Assembly (NCBI RefSeq): GCF_014697475.1
Contig: NZ_JACJRV010000052.1
Span: 1-49,972 of the forward strand
Direction: 5' to 3'
Origin: Nostoc sp. FACHB-152
GTDB lineage: Bacteria > Cyanobacteriota > Cyanobacteriia > Cyanobacteriales > Nostocaceae
Length of the DNA: 49,972 nucleotides
The notes beneath the pieces were generated by a model. It was given only the letters and a program-made list of their open reading frames with translations. It did not search any database and was not told where the DNA came from. A program made the translations under genes and the position numbers. Shown here piece by piece: positions 34,764-44,352 of this stretch (position 1 is the first letter of the stretch; each line of letters starts with the position of its first letter).

Positions 34764-36551
34764 TTATTTGTGAGCTTTTATTTTCTGAAGATAAGATTTA
34801 GCCCAAACATAACGATTAGGGTCTTTATTCAGTAGATAAGCTGCTGCTTCCTGACGTTTATTATCATCTTTAGTACTGCGGAATATTCGTTTAATTTCAT
34901 CATCTATGTCTTCAGATTTTGCACCACGTTTTATAGCTTCTTCAAACCAATAATCACCTCTAGTATAGTCACCACGGTCATAATAAATTGCGCCCATTAA
35001 AGTATAAGGTTGATAACTATCAGGGTGATACTCCATAGCTTTCCTTGCACAATTTTCAGCATCAGCTAACTCCATATCTCTGAAAGCTCCACCTCTAGTA
35101 ACTAAAATAGCTGACTTGAGCTTACTATCTTTGATTTTTTGTAAATCTAGATTAGTGATGTTTAATGCTTGTTCTGGTTCATCTGCTTTGCGCCAATAAG
35201 CACTAGCAGTAGGTATATGCCATTTACTTCCAGTACGCTGATATTCCTGTTCATAAAACTCTGCTTCTAGCTTGTAATGTGCAATGGCAATCTGACCATG
35301 ACGGGACAAAATACCTTGTTCCATTAGTTGAGAAACTAAGATAATATCTAAACGTTCTTTTTTTTCCAATTTAAGCATTATTGTATAAAATAGCTCCATT
35401 GGGATATTAGGATCTATCAATCCGTATTTTCGCTTGAGAATAACAAAGTGCTGTTTTTGAGCCAACTGGATAATATTGTCATAGTTATTAGCATTTAGCC
35501 ATTCCATATCTGAATCATTGAGCATTTCTCCTAAAGATATTTTAGATTTTAGGTAAAAAGCATATTGTTCATTGGCAATTTCTATAGTTTCAGTCAGCTT
35601 ACGTTTTTTCAAAAAGTTAATATCTTGATCACATAAACAACTTCCTGAATCAATTTTTCTGAGAACTTTATATAGATGACACTTAGGTGATAAATCAGAA
35701 TATTGAATTGCTTTATATTTAACTTTCAAACTAGCAAATTCTTGTGTTTGTTCTAATTCCTGAATAATGGAGATTGTTTCTATAAAGCCGTGCTGTGTTA
35801 GCCACTGAAGTTCATCATGGAGTAGCTTTTCTTCAGCGTCGATTTTTAGCAGAATCTTATATAAAGTATCAGAGATAGATTGATTATGGTAATTATTAGC
35901 TTGATACTTAGATTTGAGCGCAGTAAACTTGGCTTCTTTCGCTGACTCTTGTTGTTTAAAAATTTCTGCCGTTTCATAAAGTTGCTTATTAATCAGCCAA
36001 TTATATTCAACATCATTTAAATGCTCATTTAAATCTAATTTTTTTAGAATTTTATATAATGTGTCATTAGGATAGCAATTTTCATATTGGCTAGCTTTAT
36101 ATTTACATTTAAGCTGAATAAAATCTTTTATATCTTGAGAAATTATGTAGGTATCAGTCAAATCATTTACTTTCAACCATTGATTTTCTGAATCAACAAG
36201 TAAAATACCTGAATCTAGCTTTAAAAGTATGTAATATAGCTTGCTAGTCTGCCAAGAAGTATTGTGGTTTTTAGCTTTGTATTTAGATTTTAGCTGAAAA
36301 AATTCAGCCTCTAAATTAATAAACTCTTGCTGTTTACGTTGCTGTTTTTTCTGGATAAGTTTTAGAGTTTTGTCTAAATTAGATTCTTTTAACCAGTTAG
36401 TTTCTAAATCATTGAGTTCAATGTTCAAGTCAACTTTACGTAATATGTGATACAAAATACTAGAATATGATAAATTTTGAGATTCACTTGCTTCGTATTT
36501 ACACTTCAGTGTATTAAAGTGATTTAAGCGATTTTGAGATTCCTGTTTCAT
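34764..36551 (-). CDS. Internally repeated helical protein with C-terminal TPR-like region
   Basis: 595 residues. About seven repeats of roughly 60 residues occupy positions 1-400. Each follows the pattern F..LK.KY.A ... LY.IL.K.D ... L.D.E..WL ... T..I. Examples are DTLYKILKKLDLNEHLNDVE and DTLYKILLKIDAEEKLLHDE. Repeat 6 is shortened. Residues ~405-595 look like tetratricopeptide repeats (AILVTRGGAFRDMELADAEN, YQPYTLMGAIYYDRGDYTRG) and end in WAKSYLQKIKAHK. No enzyme motif or signal peptide is visible, so it is probably a scaffold or binding protein. ATG at 36551. No operon partner is seen; a dispersed repeat lies downstream. Confidence 0.8.
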   Translation of the reverse strand: MKQESQNRLNHFNTLKCKYEASESQNLSYSSILYHILRKVDLNIELNDLETNWLKESNLDKTLKLIQKKQQRKQQEFINLEAEFFQLKSKYKAKNHNTSWQTSKLYYILLKLDSGILLVDSENQWLKVNDLTDTYIISQDIKDFIQLKCKYKASQYENCYPNDTLYKILKKLDLNEHLNDVEYNWLINKQLYETAEIFKQQESAKEAKFTALKSKYQANNYHNQSISDTLYKILLKIDAEEKLLHDELQWLTQHGFIETISIIQELEQTQEFASLKVKYKAIQYSDLSPKCHLYKVLRKIDSGSCLCDQDINFLKKRKLTETIEIANEQYAFYLKSKISLGEMLNDSDMEWLNANNYDNIIQLAQKQHFVILKRKYGLIDPNIPMELFYTIMLKLEKKERLDIILVSQLMEQGILSRHGQIAIAHYKLEAEFYEQEYQRTGSKWHIPTASAYWRKADEPEQALNITNLDLQKIKDSKLKSAILVTRGGAFRDMELADAENCARKAMEYHPDSYQPYTLMGAIYYDRGDYTRGDYWFEEAIKRGAKSEDIDDEIKRIFRSTKDDNKRQEAAAYLLNKDPNRYVWAKSYLQKIKAHK

Positions 36552-36678
36552 ATTGATAGCCAGTAGTAACGTCTTTGAAATAACGTATTTTTTGCTACTG
36601 TAATACTACCCATCAAAAAGGGCGAATCTAACACCCGCCCTAAATGTAAATTATTTTTTTAAAGTAAAAGTATAATTG

Positions 36679-37767
36679 CTACAGCACCTTACACTGACCG
36701 TGATGGCGTAACAAATGATCGCATAATACTAACGCTACCATCGCCTCAACCATTGGAACTGCACGCGGCAACACACAAGGATCATGTCGTCCTTTCGCAG
36801 CTAATAAGGTTTCTTCACCTTCACGAGTAACTGTTTTTTGCTCTTTTCTAATAGTTGCTGTTGGCTTAAATGCAACTCGTAAAATAATATTTTCGCCGTT
36901 AGAAATGCCGCCTTGAATGCCACCAGAACGGTTAGTTACAGTCCGGATTTCACCATTCTCATCAATATAAAATTCGTCGTTATGTTCAAACCCTGTTAAC
37001 AGCGTTCCGGCAAAACCCGAACCAATTTCAAAACCTTTACTAGCTGGTAAAGACATTACAGCTTTGGCAATATCGGCTTCTAATTTATCAAAAACTGGTT
37101 CACCCAAACCTTTCGGCACATTTCGCGCCACACATTCAACAACGCCACCAATAGAATCACCTTGTCTGCCAATTTGCTCAATTAATTCAATCATTTTTTG
37201 AGCGCATTCACCATCAGGACAGCGCACAATATTACTTTCTACTTGTTCTAAGGTGACACTGCTGGGGTCAACTACGCCTTCTAAATCTTTGATGCGTTTG
37301 ACGTAACTGACTACTTCTACATTAGCAACTTGTCGGAGAATTTTTTTAGCGATCGCACCTGCTGCTACTCTACCAATAGTCTCCCTTGCCGATGACCTAC
37401 CCCCACCTTGCCAATTGCGAATCCCGTATTTAGCATCATAGGTTGCATCCGCGTGGGAAGGGCGATACTTTTGTGCCATCTCGTCATAATCTTGGGGACG
37501 AGTATCTTTGTTCCGCACCAAAATCGATATTGGTGTACCTAGAGTTTTACCCTCAAACACACCAGACAAAATCTCACAAGTATCAGCTTCTTTACGAGGA
37601 GTGGTAATCTTACTTTGTCCTGGTCGTCTTCTATCCAACTCTAGTTGAATTTCTTCAGCAGAAATTTCCAGCTGCGGAGGACAACCATCAATCACAACTC
37701 CCACGCCTCCGCCGTGAGACTCGCCAAAAGTAGTGATCCGAAATAGATGTCCAAAAGTATTGCCCAT
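36679..37767 (-). CDS. aroC: Chorismate synthase
   Basis: 362 residues from ATG 37767 ([20 protein letters not shown]); a TTG four codons earlier is not needed. It makes chorismate from EPSP with reduced FMN, the last shared step of aromatic synthesis. The conserved FMN/EPSP-binding blocks are visible: [52 protein letters not shown] and [13 protein letters not shown]. It is complete in length. It lies downstream of the psbA terminator and so should be transcribed separately. Confidence 0.97.
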   Translation of the reverse strand: MGNTFGHLFRITTFGESHGGGVGVVIDGCPPQLEISAEEIQLELDRRRPGQSKITTPRKEADTCEILSGVFEGKTLGTPISILVRNKDTRPQDYDEMAQKYRPSHADATYDAKYGIRNWQGGGRSSARETIGRVAAGAIAKKILRQVANVEVVSYVKRIKDLEGVVDPSSVTLEQVESNIVRCPDGECAQKMIELIEQIGRQGDSIGGVVECVARNVPKGLGEPVFDKLEADIAKAVMSLPASKGFEIGSGFAGTLLTGFEHNDEFYIDENGEIRTVTNRSGGIQGGISNGENIILRVAFKPTATIRKEQKTVTREGEETLLAAKGRHDPCVLPRAVPMVEAMVALVLCDHLLRHHGQCKVL

Positions 37768-37914
37768 GATATTTAGCAAAAAGGATGAGGCTTATGTATT
37801 GTACCTAGAGTTTTAGTAAAAAATTAATTTTTGTGTCTATACTTTTTTTCGTAATATTAAGCAAAAAAGTTTCTTGACTATTATCTTGATGTTATCTATG
37901 CGTGATATCAAATT

Positions 37915-37948
37915 AAAAAAGCGCCTCCTTTCCAGGAGACGCTTTTTT
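37915..37948 (-). terminator. psbA rho-independent terminator
   Basis: A long stem, AAAAAAGCGCCTCCT and AGGAGACGCTTTTTT with one wobble pair and a TTCC loop, lies 20 bases past the psbA stop. Confidence 0.9.
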
Positions 37949-37967
37949 ATTTAACTAAGCTTTAAGA

Positions 37968-39050
37968 TTAGCCGTTGATAGCAGGAGCGCTGATAGCAAC
38001 AGGAGCAACTTCACCAGCAGCCAAGTCTAAGGGGAAGTTGTGAGCGTTACGCTCGTGCATGACTTCCATACCTAAGTTAGCGCGGTTGATGATGTCAGCC
38101 CAGGTGTTGATGACGCGACCTTGAGAATCAATCACAGACTGGTTGAAGTTGAAACCGTTCAAGTTGAACGCCATTGTGCTTACGCCCAATGCTGTGAACC
38201 AGATTCCGATTACAGGCCAAGCAGCTAAGAAGAAGTGCAAGGAACGGCTGTTGTTGAATGAAGCGTATTGGAAGATTAAGCGACCGAAGTAACCGTGTGC
38301 GGCAACGATGTTGTAGGTTTCTTCTTCTTGACCGAACTTGTAACCGTAGTTCTGAGATTCGTTTTCGGTTGTTTCACGAACTAAGGAAGAAGTTACCAAA
38401 GAACCGTGCATTGCAGAGAACAAAGAACCACCGAATACACCAGCTACACCTAACATATGGAAGGGGTGCATCAGAATGTTGTGTTCTGCTTGGAACACGA
38501 TCATGAAGTTGAATGTTCCACTGATACCCAAGGGCATACCATCAGAGAAGGAACCTTGACCGATGGGGTAGACCAAGAATACTGCGGTTGCTGCTGCTAC
38601 TGGTGCAGAGAATGCTAGGCAGATCCAAGGACGCATACCTAAGCGGTAAGACAATTCCCACTCACGACCTAAGTAGCAGAATACGCCAATCAGGAAGTGG
38701 AAGATTACCAATTGGTATGGGCCACCGTTGTACAACCACTCATCTAAGGAAGCTGCTTCCCAAATGGGGTAGAAGTGTAAACCGATAGCGTTGGAGGAAG
38801 GTACTACTGCACCGGAGATGATGTTGTTGCCGTAGAGTAAGGAACCTGCAACAGGTTCACGAATACCATCGATGTCTACGGGGGGCGCAGCGATGAAGGC
38901 GATTACGAAGCAGGTGGTTGCAGCCAGTAATGTTGGGATCATCAATACGCCGAACCAACCGATGTACAGGCGATTGTTGGTGCTGGTGACCCAGTTGCAG
39001 AACTGCTCCCACACGTTTGCGCTTTTGCGCTGTTGTAAGGTTGCTGTCAT
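37968..39050 (-). CDS. psbA: Photosystem II reaction centre protein D1
   Basis: 360 residues, full length. It binds P680, pheophytin, QB and the manganese cluster. Visible ligands: D170 (SFSDG), E189/H190 (QAEHN), H198, H272, and the C-terminal H332/E333/H337/D342 ([17 protein letters not shown]). After A344 a 16-residue extension remains, which CtpA removes. Residue 130 is Glu (YLGREWE), as in the form usually linked to high light, instead of the Gln of the low-light form. The gene is monocistronic, with its own promoter (39111-39140) and terminator. Other psbA copies are expected elsewhere in the genome. Confidence 0.98.
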   Translation of the reverse strand: MTATLQQRKSANVWEQFCNWVTSTNNRLYIGWFGVLMIPTLLAATTCFVIAFIAAPPVDIDGIREPVAGSLLYGNNIISGAVVPSSNAIGLHFYPIWEAASLDEWLYNGGPYQLVIFHFLIGVFCYLGREWELSYRLGMRPWICLAFSAPVAAATAVFLVYPIGQGSFSDGMPLGISGTFNFMIVFQAEHNILMHPFHMLGVAGVFGGSLFSAMHGSLVTSSLVRETTENESQNYGYKFGQEEETYNIVAAHGYFGRLIFQYASFNNSRSLHFFLAAWPVIGIWFTALGVSTMAFNLNGFNFNQSVIDSQGRVINTWADIINRANLGMEVMHERNAHNFPLDLAAGEVAPVAISAPAING

Positions 39051-39110
39051 AGTTTTATGATTGCGTTTGTTTTTTATGATTTATGTAGGTGTTTTCACCT
39101 GTTGTTACAT

Positions 39111-39140
39111 ATCTTAATCGAATATGTTTCAATTTGTAAA
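39111..39140 (-). promoter_or_regulatory. psbA promoter
   Basis: On the minus strand TTTACA (39140-39135) and TAAGAT (39116-39111) are 18 bases apart. Transcription should start near 39104. A small hairpin, AGGTG TTTT CACCT (39087-39100), lies at the 5' end of the leader. Confidence 0.65.
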
Positions 39141-39274
39141 GCATTCTGAGAAAATTTTTTTTAACTTATATTGTATAAATCTCTAATACTGAGATTACAT
39201 AAGGGTTTCGCTGTACAGAACGCATCATTTTTCTGGAATATTAATTGTTACAATTCTTCCGAGCTTTCTATCTT

Positions 39275-40240
39275 ATGGCAGTTGTCAATACCTCTACCGT
39301 TAGCTATAGCCCTGCTTACACAATCGTTCCGACCTACGAGTGCTTTAATCGCTGCACTTACTGCAACTTTCGTGCCAACCCTGGAGAAAGCCCTTGGATG
39401 ACTCTATCCGCAGCAGAAAAAATCTTAAAACAGCTACAAAAGCAAAGAGTATGCGAAATTCTCATTCTCAGTGGAGAAGTACACACCCATTCGCCACAGC
39501 GTCAAGCATGGTTCCAAAGAATCTACGATTTATGTAAATTAGCCCTAACCTTGGGGTTTCTCCCGCATACAAATGCTGGGCCTTTGAGTTTTGCAGAGAT
39601 GCAACAATTAAAAAGCGTCAATGTTTCAATGGGTTTGATGCTAGAACAGCTAACGCCAAAATTATTAGAGACAGTTCATCGCCACGCACCGAGTAAGTTA
39701 CCAGAAATCAGGCTGCAACAATTAGAGTGGGCGGGAGAGTTGCAAATTCCCTTTACAACGGGTTTACTGTTAGGGATTGGGGAAAGCTTTGATGATTGCT
39801 GGGAAACATTAGAAGCGATATCGAGTGTGCATCAGCGTCACAATCATATTCAAGAAGTTATCTTGCAACCCCATAGCCCAGGCAATTGGCAAACCTTTAA
39901 CGCACCACCTTTTGACCCCCACAAATTACCAGAAGTTATAGCCAAAGCAAGGCAAATTTTACCACCAGATATAACAATTCAAATTCCGCCGAATTTAGTT
40001 AAAGATGAGCAATGGTTACTTGCTTGTATTAAATCTGGTGCCAGAGATTTTGGGGGAATTGGGCCGAAAGATGAAGTAAATCCCGATTATCCTCATCTTC
40101 AGGAACAAGAATTGAGTGACATTTTACAGCCTGCGGGTTGGGGGTTAATACCACGTTTACCCGTGTATCCGCAATTTGATAGTTGGTTGTCAGAGGAGTT
40201 GCAAAGTGCGGTAAGGCGGTGGAGAAAATTCCTATTTTGA
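39275..40240 (+). CDS. cofG: 7,8-didemethyl-8-hydroxy-5-deazariboflavin (FO) synthase subunit CofG
   Basis: 321 residues from ATG 39275 (MAVVNTSTVSYSPAYTIVP). A radical SAM enzyme with the cluster motif CFNRCTYC. The following EILILSGEVH, FLPHTNAGPLS and GIGPKDEVNPDYP blocks match CofG. Together with CofH it builds the deazaflavin FO (8-HDF), used in cyanobacteria mostly as a light-harvesting cofactor of DNA photolyase. cofH is not in the window. It is divergent from psbA across 224 bases, so light control is possible but not shown. Confidence 0.93.
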   Translation: MAVVNTSTVSYSPAYTIVPTYECFNRCTYCNFRANPGESPWMTLSAAEKILKQLQKQRVCEILILSGEVHTHSPQRQAWFQRIYDLCKLALTLGFLPHTNAGPLSFAEMQQLKSVNVSMGLMLEQLTPKLLETVHRHAPSKLPEIRLQQLEWAGELQIPFTTGLLLGIGESFDDCWETLEAISSVHQRHNHIQEVILQPHSPGNWQTFNAPPFDPHKLPEVIAKARQILPPDITIQIPPNLVKDEQWLLACIKSGARDFGGIGPKDEVNPDYPHLQEQELSDILQPAGWGLIPRLPVYPQFDSWLSEELQSAVRRWRKFLF

Positions 40241-40515
40241 GTTCGCACTATAGGTAAGTCAGCAGAACTGCTACTTATAGCAATAGCCAAGGTAGTTAGG
40301 ACACTAGTACAAGGATACAATCTAGACAGCAAAAGACTTTTAGCTCTGTCACCTGTTATCTGTCCACTGCTATATTGTTATGCCAAAGGTAGAAGGAAGA
40401 GGGTTTTAACCTATGAAAATTCGGAAATCACACCAAACTCAGACGCTAGTTCAGCAACAGCCTAATGAGCGAATCAGGTAAAGTAAAGATAAGTAAAGAA
40501 AGCGTTAATAATTAA

Positions 40516-41196
40516 ATGGCAGCTCTACGCTTACAAGAAATTTCTGCTCAGTTAGAAAGTTCAAATTTACGCGATCGCATGGTTGCACTTGCTAACCTGC
40601 GCCATGTCCCAGCTGAAGATGCAGTACCTCTAATCAAAAAGGTATTAGATGATGATTCCCTGCAACTGCGTTCTATGGCAATCTTTGCTTTAGGAATCAA
40701 GCAAACAGCAGAATGTTATGAAATTCTGGTAAGAATTTTACAAACAGATTCCGACTATGGCATCCGGGCTGATGCTGCTGGCGCATTAGGCTATTTAGAG
40801 GATATCAGAGCATTTGAGCCACTATCTAGAGCATTTTATGAAGATACTGATTGGCTAGTCCGCTTTAGTGCGGCTGTGGCTTTAGGTAATCTGAAAGACC
40901 CACGCGCCCACGAAGTCCTTATCCAGGCATTGGATAGTAAAGAAAAGGTCGTGCAAGAAGCCGCGATTTCTGCACTAGGAGAAATTGGTGACTTAGAAGC
41001 AGTTGATAGTATTTTAAGATTTGCCCAATCAGATGATTGGTTAGTTAGACAACGGCTTGCAGAAGCATTAGGTAATCTTCCAACCCCTAAAAGTATTTCG
41101 GCTTTAAAATACCTCGAAAAAGACAGTCATCCTAACGTTGCTGAAGCAGCAAGAATATGCCTCAAGAGGATTGAGGAAAAAGGCAAGCAAGCATAG
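40516..41196 (+). CDS. HEAT-repeat protein, NblB/PBS-lyase-like
   Basis: 226 residues made of about six HEAT repeats of the phycobilisome-lyase type. Examples are SLQLRSMAIFALGI, YGIRADAAGALGYLEDIRAF, WLVRFSAAVALGNLKDPRAH and VVQEAAISALGEIGDL. Length and spacing fit NblB, which takes part in phycobilisome breakdown; CpcE/CpcF-type lyase subunits are the alternative. It lies 72 bases upstream of the CpcS-type bilin lyase gene on the same strand, which supports a role in phycobiliprotein handling. ATG at 40516 follows a TAAAGAAAG stretch. Confidence 0.87.
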   Translation: MAALRLQEISAQLESSNLRDRMVALANLRHVPAEDAVPLIKKVLDDDSLQLRSMAIFALGIKQTAECYEILVRILQTDSDYGIRADAAGALGYLEDIRAFEPLSRAFYEDTDWLVRFSAAVALGNLKDPRAHEVLIQALDSKEKVVQEAAISALGEIGDLEAVDSILRFAQSDDWLVRQRLAEALGNLPTPKSISALKYLEKDSHPNVAEAARICLKRIEEKGKQA

Positions 41197-41268
41197 TATT
41201 TACATCTCCTGCTACCTTTTAATAATAAGAGGGACTTTTAGTATTTTTGATGCAGGGTAATTTTATTC

Positions 41269-41832
41269 ATGAATATTGAAGAGTTTTTTCAGTTAAGTGC
41301 TGGTAAATGGTTTTCTCATCGTACTAGCCACCACTTGGCTTTTAAACAATCTGAAGATGGCAAGTCAGACATCGTAATTGAGATGTTGGCAGCAGACCAT
41401 CCAGAAGTTATCAAACTTTGTCAACAGTACGAAGTTAACCCCAGCGAGGCTAACTGTGGTGCGAGAGTTACCTGGAACGGCACGATGGAATGGGATGAAG
41501 AAAAGCACACTGGGTCAACTGTGTTAGTTACAGTACCCGATATAGATAATCCTAATGAAGGCAGACTGCTGCGAGAAATGGGTTATGCCGAAAAAGCCCC
41601 TGTCGCTGGACGTTATAAGATGGGTAGCGATGACGCACTAACTTTAACCACAGAGTACGAAACTATGTGGTCTGAAGAACGCTTATGGTTTGCTAGTCCC
41701 AATTTAAGAATGCGAGTTAGTGTTCTCAAACGCTTTGGCGGCTTTAGTATGGCTTCCTTTACTTCCGAAATTCGGATGGGTGGTAGTCCCACAACTACAA
41801 AAACTACTGAAGTGAGTAATTCAGCCTCATAG
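41269..41832 (+). CDS. cpcS: CpcS/CpeS-type phycobiliprotein bilin lyase
   Basis: 187 residues. It attaches phycocyanobilin to Cys-84-type sites of phycobiliprotein beta subunits and allophycocyanins. [20 protein letters not shown] and [15 protein letters not shown] are hallmark starts, and [20 protein letters not shown] and SFTSEIRMG are core strands of the lipocalin-like barrel. Strong resemblance to the Anabaena CpcS/CpeS1 enzyme. It probably shares a transcript with the HEAT gene. A perfect palindromic terminator follows. Confidence 0.93.
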   Translation: MNIEEFFQLSAGKWFSHRTSHHLAFKQSEDGKSDIVIEMLAADHPEVIKLCQQYEVNPSEANCGARVTWNGTMEWDEEKHTGSTVLVTVPDIDNPNEGRLLREMGYAEKAPVAGRYKMGSDDALTLTTEYETMWSEERLWFASPNLRMRVSVLKRFGGFSMASFTSEIRMGGSPTTTKTTEVSNSAS

Positions 41833-41838
41833 ATTAGT

Positions 41839-41869
41839 AGAGACGCGCGATCGCGCGTCTCTATTTATT
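41839..41869. terminator. Perfect 24-bp palindromic terminator with HIP1 core
   Basis: AGAGACGCGCGATCGCGCGTCTCT (41839-41862) in two equal halves, AGAGACGCGCGA and its complement, with GCGATCGC in the centre. A T-rich tract follows on the plus strand. It sits between the convergent cpcS and site-2 protease genes. Confidence 0.75.
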
Positions 41870-43348
41870 TTAAATTTGTAACAGATTAGCGATCGCTTGT
41901 GGTAACGGCAAGACAATAATTACCAACAAAGCCATAGCCATCAATCCCAAAATGTCACGTTTGTTATCCAGTTCTGAAACATCGTTCAAAGCTGGTTCAT
42001 CAACTAAGGGAAGAAATAATAAAATTATTGCCCAGACAAAAAATTCTGACTGCACTAAAGACAGTAGCAGTAATAATAACCGAGAAATTTGACCAATAAC
42101 TATTGCTGTTCGTTGCCCAAACATAGCATGGACAATATGACCGCCATCAAGTTGTCCCACAGGCATTAAGTTTAAGGCTGTCACAATTAATCCTAAAAAA
42201 CCAGCCACTGCTACTGGATGTAAATCGATAGCAGATTGGGCTGTTAACTGACTGCCTAGTGCTAACTTAGAAAGCAACGCTAATAAAATTGAATATTTAG
42301 GATTAAGTGCATCAGGATTGAGAATTCCTGTTTTCTCGGTTAAAGCAACTATATCAGAATGGGCTAAACCCCAAAGTAATAAAGGTAATGTAGCCACAAA
42401 CCCAGCAATTGGCCCGGCAATACTCACATCAAATAAAGCTTTGCGGTTAGGTACTGGACTACGCATTTGAATAAATGCGCCGAAAGTTCCTAAGAAAAAA
42501 GGTAGGGGTATAAAGTATGGCAGCGTTGAGCGGATTTTGTAGAACCTAGCTGTTAGGTAGTGGCCAAGTTCGTGAATACCCAAAATCGTAACTAATCCTA
42601 ATGCATAGGGTAATCCTTGTAACAGTACAGTCGGATCAGATCTCAATGTTGTCAAATCAATACCAGCAATTCTTGTACCTACTAAGGTGGTAGTTACTAG
42701 AGTTGCAGCCAGTAATAAAAGTGCTAATCCTGGTCTAGTTAACTTGTCTGTTTGATTTCTGTTATCATCTTTAGCCGCTTGTACATTAGGTACTAAGACA
42801 AAGAAAGGTTTGCCATTCAGACCTTCTTGAAAAATTACTAAAAAGCGATCGCCAAATTGATCTTCGATATTAGCTTTAATTTGCTGATAAGCTTGATTTG
42901 GTTTAGTTCTAAGCTGACCCCGACAGATAATCGCTTGGGGTCGATACTCAATATTTTGGATGTAGTATACAGACCAGGGAAAACAATTTCGCAGCTGGCT
43001 TTCTTCTGTAAATTCAATGGGACGCACTTGTACTGGTTCTGCGGTAGGATGGATAGCCGATTGCGATGTTGCAGCTTGGGGTTCAGTTTGCTTATCTGTA
43101 GGTGCTGTCCGTCCCCCTTGAAACAACAGCCAGTATAACAAAATGCAAATAATCGACGACCAGATAATCAGTGACGGAGGTGGAGGTTGCTTTATCCCAT
43201 ACCTCACTGTCCATCCAGTCAATAATAATGCTGGTGTCATTAACACTAACCACAATAACCAGACAGGTGTACGCGTAATGCTAGCAGCACTGCGTTGCAC
43301 CATTAGATAAGTAGCTAGTCCCAGTAGGAGGAGAAACCAAAAAGTCAT
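41870..43348 (-). CDS. Site-2 protease family membrane metalloprotease (M50)
   Basis: 492 residues from ATG 43348; a TTG eight codons earlier is unlikely. Several membrane helices surround the zinc motif HELGHYL (in LVTILGIHELGHYLTARFYK) and the distal LNLMPVGQLDGGHIVHAMFG. A soluble domain of about 130 residues lies between the second and third membrane segments (EESQLRNCFPWSVYYI to PFFVLVP). This layout resembles chloroplast EGY proteases and their cyanobacterial relatives. It probably cleaves membrane-bound regulators or processes thylakoid proteins. Confidence 0.9.
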   Translation of the reverse strand: MTFWFLLLLGLATYLMVQRSAASITRTPVWLLWLVLMTPALLLTGWTVRYGIKQPPPPSLIIWSSIICILLYWLLFQGGRTAPTDKQTEPQAATSQSAIHPTAEPVQVRPIEFTEESQLRNCFPWSVYYIQNIEYRPQAIICRGQLRTKPNQAYQQIKANIEDQFGDRFLVIFQEGLNGKPFFVLVPNVQAAKDDNRNQTDKLTRPGLALLLLAATLVTTTLVGTRIAGIDLTTLRSDPTVLLQGLPYALGLVTILGIHELGHYLTARFYKIRSTLPYFIPLPFFLGTFGAFIQMRSPVPNRKALFDVSIAGPIAGFVATLPLLLWGLAHSDIVALTEKTGILNPDALNPKYSILLALLSKLALGSQLTAQSAIDLHPVAVAGFLGLIVTALNLMPVGQLDGGHIVHAMFGQRTAIVIGQISRLLLLLLSLVQSEFFVWAIILLFLPLVDEPALNDVSELDNKRDILGLMAMALLVIIVLPLPQAIANLLQI

Positions 43349-43538
43349 GTGTTCTTTCGTAATTTGGAACAATATCCCACCAGTAGTGTCAGCACCACAG
43401 CCCTCACCACCAAGCAGACTCTAAAACCTAAATTTTTAACAATAGTTAACAGTAATTGTTACAGCTAAGTTAATTCTTAAGCAGTTCAACTCTGTAACTA
43501 GATTTGTACCACTCCTCATTTTCGTGCGGTTTTTTCTC

Positions 43539-44225
43539 ATGTGTCCCTTACCTCAACAGCCCAGTAATACAGCTAAAGCACCACGGCCTGTACTAGATAA
43601 TATTTTTGCTTTTCCACCAAATCGGGACACATTAGGGGGAACCTCCTATTTCATTGTAAGAAATGAAGGGAATATCCTCATCGATTGCCCAGCCTTAGAC
43701 GAAATGAATCTAGATTTTGTGCGATCGTATGGAGGTGTACGGTGGTTAGTGATTACCCATCGTGGTGCTATCGGCAAAACCACAGAACTTCAGCAAGCCT
43801 TGGGCTTTGAAATTATAATTCAAGAACAAGAAGCTTATCTATTACCAGGTTTAACTGTTACAACGTTTATTCAAGAATTTACTCTAGCTTCTACAGTCCA
43901 AGTAATTTGGACACCTGGCCATTCTCCCGGCTCATCTTGCCTTTACTATAGCGATTTGGGCGGCGTTTTATTTTCTGGTCGCCATTTAATCCCAAATCAG
44001 CAGGGTGAACCTGTACCATTACGCACAGCCAAAACTTTTCACTGGCCTAGACAAATTAAAAGTACTCAATCTTTATTAAATCGCTTTACACCAGAAACAC
44101 TTAAATATATTTGTCCTGCTGCTAATACAGGATTTCTCAGAGGTAAGCGTGTAATAGATGAAGCATATAGAAGGCTGGCTTCATTGGATTTAGCAGCTTT
44201 ATTGCAGGTACAACCGATTTTATGA
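43539..44225 (+). CDS. Metallo-beta-lactamase-fold protein with degenerate metal site
   Basis: 228 residues from ATG 43539; a GTG five codons earlier is less likely. The fold is clear from GGTSYFIVRNEGNILIDCPA, VQVIWTPGHSPGSSCLYY and GGVLFSGRHLIP. The metal motif HxHxDH is reduced to VITHRGAIGK, and the bridging aspartate of the FSGD motif is Arg. It probably binds no dinuclear metal centre and so is not a standard hydrolase. It converges on ctpA with inverted STRRs in the gap. Confidence 0.83.
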   Translation: MCPLPQQPSNTAKAPRPVLDNIFAFPPNRDTLGGTSYFIVRNEGNILIDCPALDEMNLDFVRSYGGVRWLVITHRGAIGKTTELQQALGFEIIIQEQEAYLLPGLTVTTFIQEFTLASTVQVIWTPGHSPGSSCLYYSDLGGVLFSGRHLIPNQQGEPVPLRTAKTFHWPRQIKSTQSLLNRFTPETLKYICPAANTGFLRGKRVIDEAYRRLASLDLAALLQVQPIL

Positions 44226-44247
44226 GGGGAGTGGAGAATGGTGTGGT

Positions 44248-44344
44248 GAGTAGGGAGTAGTCATAAGAAACGGGTCATAGGTTAGGAAATCACCGCAAAA
44301 TTTACCCCTTGCTTCTTTACCTCTGCTTCAGCTACTCCCTACTC
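44248..44344. repeat. Inverted GAGTAGG-type STRR pair
   Basis: GAGTAGGGAGTAG (44248-44260) and CTACTCCCTACTC (44332-44344) are perfect inverted repeats 71 bases apart, between convergent genes. They could form a large hairpin. Confidence 0.6.
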
Positions 44345-44352
44345 CCGATTCC

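Noticed and set aside
40413-40481. 22-codon frame with a GAGGG upstream, before the HEAT gene
   Set aside because: Too short to support without conservation data; basic Gln-rich peptide with no known counterpart.
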